This document shows, piece by piece, positions 36,289-46,800 of a stretch of 64,000 nucleotides of DNA. The DNA is from Eustoma russellianum (taxonomy: Eukaryota; Streptophyta; Magnoliopsida; Gentianales; Gentianaceae). The stretch is from positions 21,541,848 through 21,605,847 of the forward strand of contig AP025055.1 of the NCBI GenBank assembly GCA_036186865.1, in the 5' to 3' direction. How positions within the stretch are numbered: the first letter of the stretch is position 1; every line of letters starts with the position of its first letter. The notes under the pieces were generated by a model. That model was not told the DNA's origin, did no database searches, and saw only the letters and a list, made by a program, of their open reading frames with translations. Both the position numbers and the translations under genes were made by a program.

Positions 36289-37059
36289 TGTATCGCCCCG
36301 GCACAATAATGGACATTGGTACCAGTGCATCCGTCGTAGTCTTCTACGAGAACTACGACGCGTCAAAACAGATCAAGCACACGTCATCCATGACATAAGA
36401 TAAATCAGCGGAAATGTCGTAAAATTTAAAACTTCACTAACATCAATGCAGCCAAATAAAATACAACAGAAATGACATAACTAGGGGTATGCCTAATACA
36501 TTCTTCAATACAACACATTAACCAGTAAGTCTTCCAACTAAAAGAAAAGGAATGTAATCTGTCCACTTTAGTGGGCTATCATCCCAATGAGGCCACTCGC
36601 CGCTGTCTTCTAGAAAAATCATCTCGTACTCTAGCTCACCTGAAAAGCATATGAAGTATCTATTCTTAGCGAAAACATCGCTAGCAAGTAGTCCGTCTAT
36701 ACACCTTACGAGACCACGCACGACAAGCCACCAGTATATAAATCAATGCCCAAAATAAGGTGCTCGGGTTAGCAAATGACATCTTTATAACAACTCACCA
36801 AAGCCAAATAAGTCATAAATGAAACACCAATACGGAACAAACATGTAGCTAGAAAAGCATATTACATAAGTAGATCATATGCGAATGTCATCTTCTGCAT
36901 GTCAAGTCATGTGCTTCGTGTCACATGATGCATGTACTTCTTTAAAACCACACACTGAACTAAACAAAACCCATGCATATGTCTTCTTTCGTAAACATCT
37001 CATGTGTGTCATTTTACAAAACTTTTCACAATTCTTCTTATCATATTCTTCGTGTAGCG

Positions 37060-37260
37060 AACTTTATACCCTGTGGGTGATCAATCTACAGCAAACAGAA
37101 CTTTATAAACCTTATTGAAAGGTCCACGGCCCCATAACATAACTTTATATCCCGTGCTGATAGGTCCACGGTCCCATAACATAACTTTATACCCTGTTGT
37201 TGATTCACAGGTCACGTTTTTATACCCTGCTACCGCAGGCGTGACTTTTATACCTTGTGG
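37060..37260. repeat. Imperfect repeats with ACTTTATACCCTG motif
   Basis: GGTCCACGG(C/T)CCCATAACAT plus ACTTTATA(C/T)CC occurs as two adjacent units starting near 37120 and 37162. Related TTTATACC(C/T)TG strings recur near 37064, 37100, 37218 and 37248. Confidence 0.75.
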
Positions 37261-37658
37261 TCAACCAGCAGCCATAGATTGTGTTTCGAAAACTTTAATC
37301 TTCTTTAGCAAACACCTGTTCTTTCGCAAAACAAAATCTCATGTCAAAATGCAAAGCGTTCATGTCATGATGCAAAAAAGCTCATGTTACGTCATATCAA
37401 ACATGTAAACATACACACACACTTTACATATCATGTACAAGATCTTGAACCTCAAACACACCACGCTCGTACCTTTTGAGATCGTTTCGTGTTACGAATT
37501 CACTTCGGATCCATTCTTAACCTTACTCATTCACACTTAATATTTACAACTCAAATACACCTCAAATACCCTTGTATTTTATGAGCAAAGGAAGAGAATA
37601 AAGATATCTCACATACACGGAGCGCTTAATGTGTCAAAAGAGACTTCCAGTACACTTG

Positions 37659-37890
37659 GAACGCCTTCAGGAGGCGCCTAAAGTGACATGGAGCGCCTAT
37701 ACGAGGCGTTTGAAGTATTCTGAAATGTACTGTGACACATCGAATGCCTACATAAGGCGCCTTATGTGACATGAAGCGCCTTATGAAGTGTTCGAAGTGT
37801 TCTGGAATGCACTGGGACACATTGAACGCCTACTTTAGGCACCTAATGTGACATTTAGCGCCTAAAGTAGGTGTTCGAAGTGTTCTGATG
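37659..37890. repeat. Three tandem units of about 83 bp with GCGCC palindromes
   Basis: Units start GAACGCC / GAATGCC / GAACGCC at 37659, 37742 and 37824 and share GTGACAT(G/T), (A/T)GCGCCT, GTGTTC and TGGGACACAT-like strings. Each unit holds facing GCGCC/GGCGC pairs that could fold. A partial unit may precede at 37617. No protein meaning is evident. Confidence 0.8.
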
Positions 37891-38331
37891 GTTCCAAAAA
37901 CTAAAAATTTCTGCAGTAACTTCTCCTCACCATCTTCCTCCTTCACCCCTTTCATGTTAAACACTTCAAATTCTATATTACCACCTAAATCCATCATGCT
38001 TAACATACACATAACACAGATTGAACCTTCAAATCATCAGCCTACATCAACCTAAGACTACTACCATTCACATCACTGGATGTATCATCAATCTCCTAAC
38101 CCACACTAAATTTGCAGCAACACATCATCTAAACCTTGAAACCTTTCTCAATTCATCTCAAATCATCTAAGCAATACTTGGAAAACATAATAAATTATCA
38201 CAATGCAATATTTGCACCAAAAATAACAGTTGAAGGGCATGTTTATCTACAACTAAGCACAACATAGATATTTTCATAATTTGTCCCAAGGAACATGACT
38301 TTAATCAACCAACAACAACAAATATGTATGC

Positions 38332-38336
38332 TAGAG
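38332..38336. repeat. Left TSD (TAGAG) of Gypsy-C
   Basis: Repeated at 62799-62803, outside the two outer LTR ends of Gypsy-C. Confidence 0.88.
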
Positions 38337-38975
38337 TGATGAGCCAAATGAAGGCTAGAAAACGTTGCCAAGGACTTTGTCTCCTATTCCAAACTGATTT
38401 GAACACAAGCCATGTCAAAGAACATCTCAAAGATACCCCTTGATCTTTAACCGTTGTTCTTGGCTCAATTTATGCCAACACCTCTCCCTCTTTGGCACTC
38501 CAACACATCTAAAACCTCAATGAGACCCTAAGATGCTGTAAACCAAAAGATGAAGCAAATACTAACAAGTTCTAGGCTAGGAACTTGAAAGAAAACCGTA
38601 AGTGGCCTTAAACTTCAACTTGAAATGTTGATAACTCCTCAAGGGAAATTCTGGTTGAAATGTGTATTGATAATATGGTTGTATTGTTGTTTGTACATTC
38701 AGCTTCCTATGCTATTTATAACAAATGAAAATGATAAAGAGTACAAGTTTTAATGTACAAAGTACAAGACTAAAAATAAGGTGCTTGCTTTGAACAACTT
38801 TGGCTCCAAAATTCTGGTTGCTTTTGCCGTGCTTCTCATGCCTTGTTTCCAGCCTTTTTCTTGATCAATTTGATTTGTTAAGACATGGAGCAGCTTGCTT
38901 TGAAATGGCCTTTTGATTGGTTGCAAGTTGGCTTTGAATTTTCAAAGGTTTAAGCTTGATTCACGTTTCTTCTAT
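38337..38975 (-). repeat. Gypsy-C 3' LTR, in-place part
   Basis: Near-identical to 61501-62139 of the intact LTR up to CACGTTTCTTCTAT. There the sequence jumps at 38976 into gag-leader sequence of opposite orientation. Confidence 0.9.
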
Positions 38976-39108
38976 TTGACTTCTGTGATTTACTTGAATC
39001 TTTAGGAGAAATAGTCCAAATTGCTGTTTTGAACAATTGTCAACATAAAGTAGAGTATTTGCATCTTATCAATATTTTAATTGGCTTTTGAGATTGTTTT
39101 GATTAAAC

Positions 39109-39935
39109 ATGATTCTAAAAACCATTTGGGGAGTTGAATGCCATAGGAGAGACTATGATGAACTGGAAAAACATATGAACTCCTTTGGTCGTACGAATGG
39201 TTTATGGGTTGGATATTGGGAATGTAAAACTCCTAGATATCAAACTCTTTCTCAGTGCAATAAAGACGTTAGTGCATATTACAATGAAATGCTTGATGAT
39301 TTGTACTATGCTTATGTTGAAGAACATGAAGAATTAAGCATGATTAGGTTCTTTGCTGGATTAGATAAAGAGATCGCTGATTGCATGTTGTCTGAAAAAT
39401 TCTCATCACTTTATGACATGTATAAAAAGGCAAAGATTGTTCAATCAAACCTAATCCCATGGCAAGTTAATCAAAACTATGGGTATGAACTGAACTCTTG
39501 TGATTCTGAAAATGACAAACCAAATCCAGTTAAGTTAAGCAATTTTAGTCAGCCTATGGATAATATTGAAAATGCATTGCTTCAACTTAGAGACATGGTG
39601 CAAGTATTGATAGAATCTGAAAAGAACAAAGACTTGCAATCTGACATTTCTGTGAATGATGGTTTGTATGAAATTAGCCCCAACATGCCTGAAACTGGAA
39701 CTCCTTTATCTGAATTGCATGTTCAACCTTGTGTACTGTCTGAAGAAGACCCTTCACTTGAATCTGTTGGTGATTGCCAAAGTGTTAGTCGTTTGCTTAT
39801 TATAGATGATGTTAATTGTGATAACACTTTGTCTGAAAATGATTTACATTGTGACATGCATATAAATGAAATCCCTGTGCATGATCTGCATTCTGCTGAG
39901 ATGCTTGTTTCTGGGTTACAATCTGAATCACATCC
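39109..39935 (+). pseudogene. Gypsy-C gag-like ORF, first part (interrupted by A1)
   Basis: ATG 39109 is preceded by an in-frame TGA at 39100-39102, so the start is well supported. The region around residues 40-130 (PRYQTLSQCNKDVSAYYNEM, IRFFAGLDKEIADCML, LYDMYKKAKIVQSNL) has the pattern of the LTR-retrotransposon gag domain (Retrotrans_gag type). The rest is acidic, with no zinc knuckle. The frame is cut at TSD CATCC (39931-39935) by A1 and continues at 48610. By chance it reads on into the A1 LTR to a TGA at 40138-40140, giving a 343-codon chimeric ORF. Joined to 48615-49086 the gag-like frame would be about 430 codons. Role inferred: particle protein. Confidence 0.75.
39931..39935. repeat. 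Left TSD (CATCC) of Gypsy-A1
   Basis: Repeated at 48610-48614. It falls within the Gypsy-C gag codons for His-Pro. Confidence 0.95.
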
Positions 39936-41331
39936 TGATGAGGCTGAGGAGCAGCCCCCTAATGAGGAGCTTGCACAAGGTGCCCTTAACCATAAGGGGC
40001 CGTTGACAAGGAGCCAAACCAAGAGGATTAATGGTTTTCAACTTGGTTTTGATGTTGGCTCTTTTCTAACCAAACATGTGCAAGATGAACCAATGGATGT
40101 TCCTCCTAAATGGGTGCTCATTGTTGAGCTTAAGAACTGATTATCCAATGATAGTTAGTCCGCTTGTTGGTGCCGTTTCTGTGGCTTTTAGTTGTCTTTT
40201 CGTTTGCTTCTTTTAAAGTTTGTTTAGAATACTTATGTTTGGTGTATGAGTGTGTTTTGTAGGTGTTACAAGTCTTGGATCAAACGTTTTGAGCTTTGGA
40301 AAGGAGGGCTTCTCAGATTTGGACCAAGCTTGTCCATACAAGGCTGTTTTGTGATTTTGGGCTTTCAAACGAGATTGGGAGTGCATGGAACCAGCTGGAC
40401 CTTGAAGTAGACTTAATTTGGAGCATCTTTCATGTTTTGGGTTTTGTCAAAATCAGTCCACAAAAATAGATACAAGAGCTGCAAGAAAGAAGTCCAAAAC
40501 AAGCCCAATTGTGCAAATTAGGGTTTCGGTTTTCTTGAAGAAAGGGGGCAGCCGCCTAGGCATCTTCAAATTCAATTAAGAGACTTTCTATAATGTCATA
40601 AATCAGATTGGTATGATTGGAATGAATTATGGGAGTCATAATTGAAGATTTGGAGCAAATAAGGAGATAATTCAAGAAAGAGGAAGTTACCAAAACTAGA
40701 TCATGTGGCAAAAGGAAGGCTGAAATGGCGTTTTTAAGGAAAAGGGATGCACAAGGCAAGTTCTAGAATGATGGTTAATAATGCAATAATTGGTGATTGA
40801 GACAATAATTGTGGATTTGCCAAGAGAAGGGAACTTACCCAAAATAACAAAATTCAGATTCTTGCATATCAATGGAAGGTGGCGCCAACATGGGATCTTC
40901 CAAGAAACCCTAGCCGTTTTTCTTGAGAGTGGTTTACAAGACTTGTAATCATATATATAGATCACTTAGCATTTCTTTGAGTAGTGAGACTATTTTTTCA
41001 TCTTTGAACTACAAACCCTACGGTTTTATGTTATCTTTTGTTCTTGAGTTTCTTGAATAAAAGTTTGTGTTTTTCCTTTGGTTTACACATATCTAAATCA
41101 AGGCTAGACCCAATTAAGGATTGTGTGTTCCTTCTTGGTGATCCACAATCCAAGGATTAGGAGTGACTGGTTGGATTGAGCGGATTGAAACACACATAAC
41201 CAAACGAATTTGGAGGCTTGAAAGGAAGGTGGTTGCTTGGCACCATTGTCCATCACATTCAAGGCTTGAGGGACGTTTGGAGAGTGAAGAAAGATCGGGA
41301 CAACATTAACATACGAACCATATTCGTATCA
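39936..41331 (+). repeat. Gypsy-A1 5' LTR
   Basis: TGATGAGGC...CGTATCA. A TATA-like run is at 40952-40960 and AATAAA at 41056-41061, about 100 bp downstream, placing a plausible R region between them. The first 205 bp are an open frame homologous to the pol C-terminus. Confidence 0.96.
40952..40960 (+). promoter_or_regulatory. Probable TATA box of Gypsy-A1 LTR
   Basis: TATATATAG in GTAATCATATATATAGATCAC, upstream of AATAAA at 41056-41061. The equivalents in the 3' LTR are 48230-48238 and 48334-48339. In A2 the site is weaker (ATATATT). Confidence 0.5.
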
Positions 41332-41333
41332 AG

Positions 41334-41345
41334 TGGTATCAGAGC
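41334..41345 (+). promoter_or_regulatory. Primer binding site of Gypsy-A1
   Basis: TGGTATCAGAGC two bases after the LTR, tRNA-iMet type. Confidence 0.95.
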
Positions 41346-42526
41346 TCTCGTTTATCTTCATCTCAAATATCTTTTCTTGTGTCATTTGTGTCATTCTTGT
41401 TATTCTCAATCATTCAAAAAAAACGTTTCTTGACCCAAAAAAAAAATTTGATCTTTTGCTTCATTTCATCAAAACAAAAACAAAGATTGTTCTTTTCTTC
41501 AGTCCAACGAAAACCACAAAAAAAGGCTTCACCTTTTGCATCAATATTGATCACCTATCATTAAAGATCTCATCTTTAACACACTTAATCATAGGCTCAT
41601 TGTTGTTTGCATTGAATAGGATTTAACTCCATCTAAAAATCAGTCCAAGGCCTAAAAGAAGCTACCTTTGAGTCAATACCTTGTTGTTAACGAAGCTTTT
41701 AATTAAATTTGCTTGTGTGATATTGAATACAAGTTTGTTTGTTTTGGTTGTATTGGTATCCAAGGAAAATCTTTGTTCTACTACACATCCATACAAACAC
41801 AAAAAGGATCATCTTTCGAGCATACACAACTGATTCTCGCAAAAGCAAACAAAGGTTGCATCAAGGCTGCTTTGAACGTCAAAAAAAAAGGAAAAGAGAA
41901 GCAAAGAAAACGTGCACAAAAGCAACAAAAAGAAGTGCACAAAGAAAGGAAGAGAAAAGAAGTTCCTTTTGTACAAAAGTTCCATTCTTTTTGCATCTAC
42001 TATCCAAGTTGACAAAAGCAAAACAAAACCGTGTGTTTGCCCCAAAACAACACACATAAAACCTTCAATTCTCAACCTTGGATACGCATTCATACTATCA
42101 ATCAAAGAACTTGCATTTGATATTGCATAAGTTGGTTTAATTAAAGATTGCCCAGGACAACCCCTAGCAATTCTTTGATTCTGCCAACTACATCACTTTT
42201 GGTTTCTTGTTTCTTTGAATCATAGTTATTAAGTGTGTTTAAAAATTGTGCTCTAAATTTCTTGAAGCTGTTTTACCACTTGTGATCAATTGGTGTTTTT
42301 GAAGGCAAAAGAAGATTGCAAGGACAGAAAAACAAAACAGATTGTGGTTAGCCGATTTGGGACTTGCCTTAAGAGGTTCTAGCTCAAGATTGGCCAAGGA
42401 AAAACACTTGAACAATTGAGAGAAAACAAGGGAGGACAAAAAAGGCCAAACAGATTTTCGTTTTCCTTTTTGTTTTCACTAACAACTCACCTTTGTTTCT
42501 TGTGTTAGTTTTCTTATTTTCTTGTT
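41346..42526 (+). other. Gypsy-A1 leader (5' untranslated internal region)
   Basis: About 1.2 kb between PBS and gag with A-rich and T-rich stretches. Small Lys-rich ORFs (for example 41713-42012) have low-complexity composition and no domain, so I do not call them genes. The leader is absent from A2 because of a deletion. Confidence 0.75.
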
Positions 42527-42547
42527 GTGAAAGCGTTTCAGGTTGCC

Positions 42548-43849
42548 ATGGATGGTTCAAACAGTACACAAGGAGGAGGATACAAAGTGGAATTTTCAAT
42601 GGAAAAGATGGCACAAATGCTTAGTAACATGCAATCTAGGTTGGATGAGTGGGAAGCAAGGATGACATCCAACACACCCCCTACCCAAGAACAGCCCCCA
42701 CATCAAAACCAAGGCCAAACATCCCGTGGAACTGAACCTAAGGGATCCACAAGCATGGGAGGTAGAGGAGGAGCAAGGGGTAGAGGAGATAGGAGACACG
42801 GAGTGAGACCACAACCTGTTAGGGAGGAATGGAATGACTACTATGAAGAGGAAGAGGTTGAGGAGGTATACCCGAGACCTCAAGGCCGAATACAGCCTAG
42901 GAGGTATGTGCCTCAAGAGGATGATTATTTGAAAACCAAAATAAACATTCCACCCTTTTATGGTAAAAGTGATCCTGAAGCCTACATTGAGTGGGAGAGA
43001 AAAGTTGACATGATCTTTTCCTATACCAACTATACCGAGTTGCAAAAAGTGAGATATGCCAGTATAGAGTTCTTGGAGTATGCCTTGATTTGGTGGGACC
43101 AAACTCAAAGTATAAGAAGAAGGACTAGACAACCCACAATTGGATCTTGGGATGAGATGAAATACGAGATGAGAAAGAAATTCATTCCAGAATCTTACGA
43201 GAGATCCATGTTCCAAAAGCTGCAATGCCTAACTCAAGGAAATAAAAGTGTGGATGAATACTTTAAGGAGTTAGAAAGTTTGTTGATAAAAACTGATACT
43301 GAAGAAACTGAGGAGGCAACCATGGCTCGGTTTTTGGGAGGTCTTAACAAGGAGATTGGGTTTCAACTTGAACTCACTACCTATGTTGATCTAAATTCCA
43401 TGGTTCACAAAGCTGAAAAAATTGAGCGGCAATTAAAGGTACGTTCTTCTACTAGTGGATTTGGTTTTAGAACTAATGCTTCTTCTTTTTCTAAAGTGCA
43501 GCCTAGGTCTAATGGCAATGGAGGAGCGCGGCCAGTTTCAAACACCATCGGCCAAAACAACCCTAACACTCTAAATAAGCCACACTTCACTCAAAGGACC
43601 AACGGTGCAAATCTAGGTCAAAATGACAAAAGCAAAGGCAAGGCAACCGCAAACCCTCCAAGGACAAGGGAGATTGAGTGTTTTAAATGTAGAGGGAGAG
43701 GACATTATGCAAGGGACTGCCCTAATGCCAAGAGAGTGTTGTACCTTGAGGAAACAAATGAATTCTATTCAGAAGAGGAGGAAGAAGAAGCCACAAAGGA
43801 AGAATACCAAGAGGACTCAGCTGAGGAGATCACATCCATTGTTTGGTAA
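42548..43849 (+). CDS. Gypsy-A1 Gag (capsid and zinc knuckle)
   Basis: ATG 42548 is in a good context (GCCATGG); an in-frame ATG 21 bases upstream is an alternative. After a Gly/Arg-rich stretch (GGRGGARGRGDRR) and an acidic patch, the retrotransposon gag domain spans about residues 130-260 (INIPPFYGKSDPEAYIEWE, YALIWWDQ, FLGGLNKEIGFQLEL). A CCHC knuckle (CFKCRGRGHYARDC) lies near 43676-43720 and an acidic tail follows. The frame stops at TAA 43847-43849. Compared with A2, about 106 bases are missing just before this point, which shifts the frame and separates gag from pol; A2 has one fused frame. Confidence 0.93.
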   Translation: MDGSNSTQGGGYKVEFSMEKMAQMLSNMQSRLDEWEARMTSNTPPTQEQPPHQNQGQTSRGTEPKGSTSMGGRGGARGRGDRRHGVRPQPVREEWNDYYEEEEVEEVYPRPQGRIQPRRYVPQEDDYLKTKINIPPFYGKSDPEAYIEWERKVDMIFSYTNYTELQKVRYASIEFLEYALIWWDQTQSIRRRTRQPTIGSWDEMKYEMRKKFIPESYERSMFQKLQCLTQGNKSVDEYFKELESLLIKTDTEETEEATMARFLGGLNKEIGFQLELTTYVDLNSMVHKAEKIERQLKVRSSTSGFGFRTNASSFSKVQPRSNGNGGARPVSNTIGQNNPNTLNKPHFTQRTNGANLGQNDKSKGKATANPPRTREIECFKCRGRGHYARDCPNAKRVLYLEETNEFYSEEEEEEATKEEYQEDSAEEITSIVW

Positions 43850-46800
43850 AAGGCAAAACTTGCACTTTAATTATTGATAGTGGTTCTTGTGCTAATGTTG
43901 CAAGTATTGAACTTGTTAGAAAGCTAGATTTACCTATGATTGATCATTCCCATCCCTATAGGTTATCTTGGCTAAATCATTGTGGTGAGATTCATGTGTC
44001 TAAACAAGTTCTGATTTCTTTATCTATTGGCGGCTACAAAGATGAAATTTTGTGTGATGTAGCTCCTATGCATGCTAGTCATATTTTGTTAGGTAGACCT
44101 TGGCAATTTGACAAGCATGTTATTTATGATGGTAGATTGAACATGTATGCTTTTACTTTTAATGGCAAAAAGTTTAAGTTGCATGCATTGTCTCCACATA
44201 AAGTTTATGAGGATGCTAAGAGGATGAAAAAGAACCATTCAGATCCTAAGGAAAAGGAGGCTGAAAAAAGGTTCTTAGAGGTTCTTAAAAAGGAGAGAAG
44301 AAGCCTTTTGGAGGCCACAAACTCCACAAACTCCTCGGCCAAAGGTACACAACCCACGGCCCAAATCAGTCCACTCTCACCCACGCTTCAAACACTTTCA
44401 CAAGCATCCACCCCACAAATTTCACGTCCACCTAAGAAGCATGCTTTCTTTGCAAAATCTCGTGAAGTTACACATGCATTGTATGATAATAAAACTGTTT
44501 TGGTGATGCTTTACAAAGATAGTGTTGCATGCTTGTTTTCTAAGAATGACTTACCATCTACCTTGCCTAGTGGTGTTGTTTCTTTGTTGGAAGAATTTGC
44601 AGATTTGTTTCCCGAGGAGGAACCACACGGGTTGCCACCGTTGAGAGGGATTGAGCACCACATTGACTTTGTTCCAGGGGCTGTCTTGCCTAATAGGCCA
44701 GCTTATAGGGCCAATCCGGAGGAAACAAAGGAAATACAAAGGCAAGTGGAGGATCTCTTAGCCAAAGAGAAGGTAAGGGAAAGTATGAGCCCAAGTGCAC
44801 TGCCAGTCATCCTTGTTCCAAAAAAAGATGGCACTTGGAGGATGTGTACAGATTGTAGGGCCATCAACAAAATCACTGTAAAGTATAGGTACCCCATTCC
44901 TAGACTTGATGATATTCTTGATATGTTGCATGGTTCACAATGGTATACGAAAATTGATTTGAAAAGTGGTTATTTTCAAGTGAGAATAAGAGAGGGTGAT
45001 GAATGGAAAACAGCTTTTAAAACTAAATTTGGATTGTATGAATGGTTAGTTATGCCTTTTGGGTTAACTAATGCACCTAGTACATTCATGAGGCTAATGA
45101 ATGAAGTTTTGCGAGCTTTTATTGGGAAGTTTGTTGTGGTCTATTTTGATGACATCTTGATCTATTCTAAGACCTTAGAAGAGCATTTAGATCACATAAG
45201 GGCTGTTTTTGAAAAGCTAAGAAAAGACAAACTTTATGCTAACTTTAAGAAATGTTCTTTTTGTTTGGACAAAGTTGTTTTTCTTGGTTTTGTAATCAGT
45301 TCTGCAGGGATTGAAATGGATCAAGACAAGGTGAAATCCATCCTTGAATGGCCTACACCAAAGAGTGTGGGAGAAGTGAGGAGCTTTCATGGTTTGGCAG
45401 GTTTTTATAGGCGGTTTGTCAAAGACTTTTCAACCGTAGCCGCACCATTGAATGAGATCGTCAAGAAAGAGGTTGGGTTCCATTGGGGGGAAGCCCAACA
45501 AAGGGCGTTTGATGAGCTTAAAAGACGTCTCACTACAGCACCTATCTTGAAGTTGCCAAACTTTGATGATACATTTGAGATAGAGTGTGATGCAAGTGGC
45601 GTAGGAATTGGAGCTGTTCTAACCCAAGGTAAGCATCCTATTGCTTATTTTAGTGAAAAATTGAAAGGTGCTGCATTGAACTATCCTACTTATGATAAGG
45701 AGTTGTATGCTTTAGTAAGGTCCTTACAAACTTGGCAACACTACTTGCAACCCAAGGAGTTTGTCATTCATACTGATCATGAAAGTTTGAAGTACCTTAA
45801 GAGTCAAGGAAAACTGAATAAGAGGCATGCAAAGTGGGTTGAGTTTATTGAGCAATTTCCTTATGTCATTAAGTATAAGCAAGGAAAGGATAACATAATT
45901 GCTGATGCCTTGTCTAGAAGGTATACTTTGATTACTAAGTTGTCTTCACACTTGCTTGGCTTTGAATTTGTTAAGGAATTGTATAAGGATGATTCTGATT
46001 TTGCTTCCATTTATGATGCATGTGTTGATTCTCCTTTTGGTAAATTCTATTTGCATGATGGCTATTTGTTTAAGGAGAAACGATTATGCATTCCTAAGGG
46101 ATCAATGCGAGAATTGCTGGTTAAGGAAGCACATGGGGGCGGGCTAATGGGACACTTTGGAGTTTTTAAAACTTTAGAAACTTTAAAGGAACATTTCTTT
46201 TGGCCTCACATGAAATCAGATGTTGCAAAGGCTTGTAGTAGTTGCATCACTTGTAGGCAAGCTAAGTCCAAAACACAACCTCATGGTTTGTACACACCCT
46301 TGGACGTACCTAGTGCACCTTGGGAGGACATTTCTATGGACTTTGTTCTTGGCTTACCTAGATCAAAAGGTGGTAGAGATAGTGTCTTTGTTGTGGTAGA
46401 CAGATTCTCTAAGATGGCACACTTTATTGCTTGTCACAAAGTAGATGATGCTTCTTACATTGCAAGTCTATTCTTTAAAGAAGTTGTTCGGTTGCATGGC
46501 ATGCCTAAAACAATTGTTAGTGATAGGGACAGTAAATTCTTGAGTCATTTTTGGCGTGTACTTTGGAGCAAGTTGGGAACTAAGCTTTTGTTTTCTACTA
46601 CTGCACATCCACAAACAGATGGCCAAACTGAAGTGGTAAATCGGACCTTGTCACAAATGTTGCGTGCTTTAATCCAAAGCAATCTAAAAAATTGGGAAGA
46701 ATGTTTACCACATATTGAGTTTGCTTACAATAGGGTTGTTCATAGTGGGTCTTTGTATTCCCCTTTTGAAGTTGTCTATGGTTTTCTACCCCACTCCCCA

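Larger units (their letters stand above)
36289..38336 (-). repeat. Solo LTR D, left piece; no genes
   Basis: About 2 kb without a convincing gene. It holds short tandem repeats (37060-37260 and 37659-37890). Small ORFs here have no recognisable domain. It ends at TSD TAGAG (38332-38336) of Gypsy-C. Confidence 0.7.

Noticed and set aside
36518..36721. Minus-strand 67-codon ORF and neighbours in 36056-37408 as possible host gene exons
   Set aside because: No recognisable domain. The 36056-36316 minus ORF is the antisense of the Copia-2 LTR end and relic X integrase. The rest lies within solo LTR D.
37617..37890. CRISPR-like array
   Set aside because: Units are diverged, contiguous with no spacers, and sit in a plant LTR.
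41713..42105. Lys-rich ORFs in the A1 leader
   Set aside because: Low-complexity A-rich sequence between PBS and gag. Overlapping ORFs in several frames and both strands are explained by base composition.
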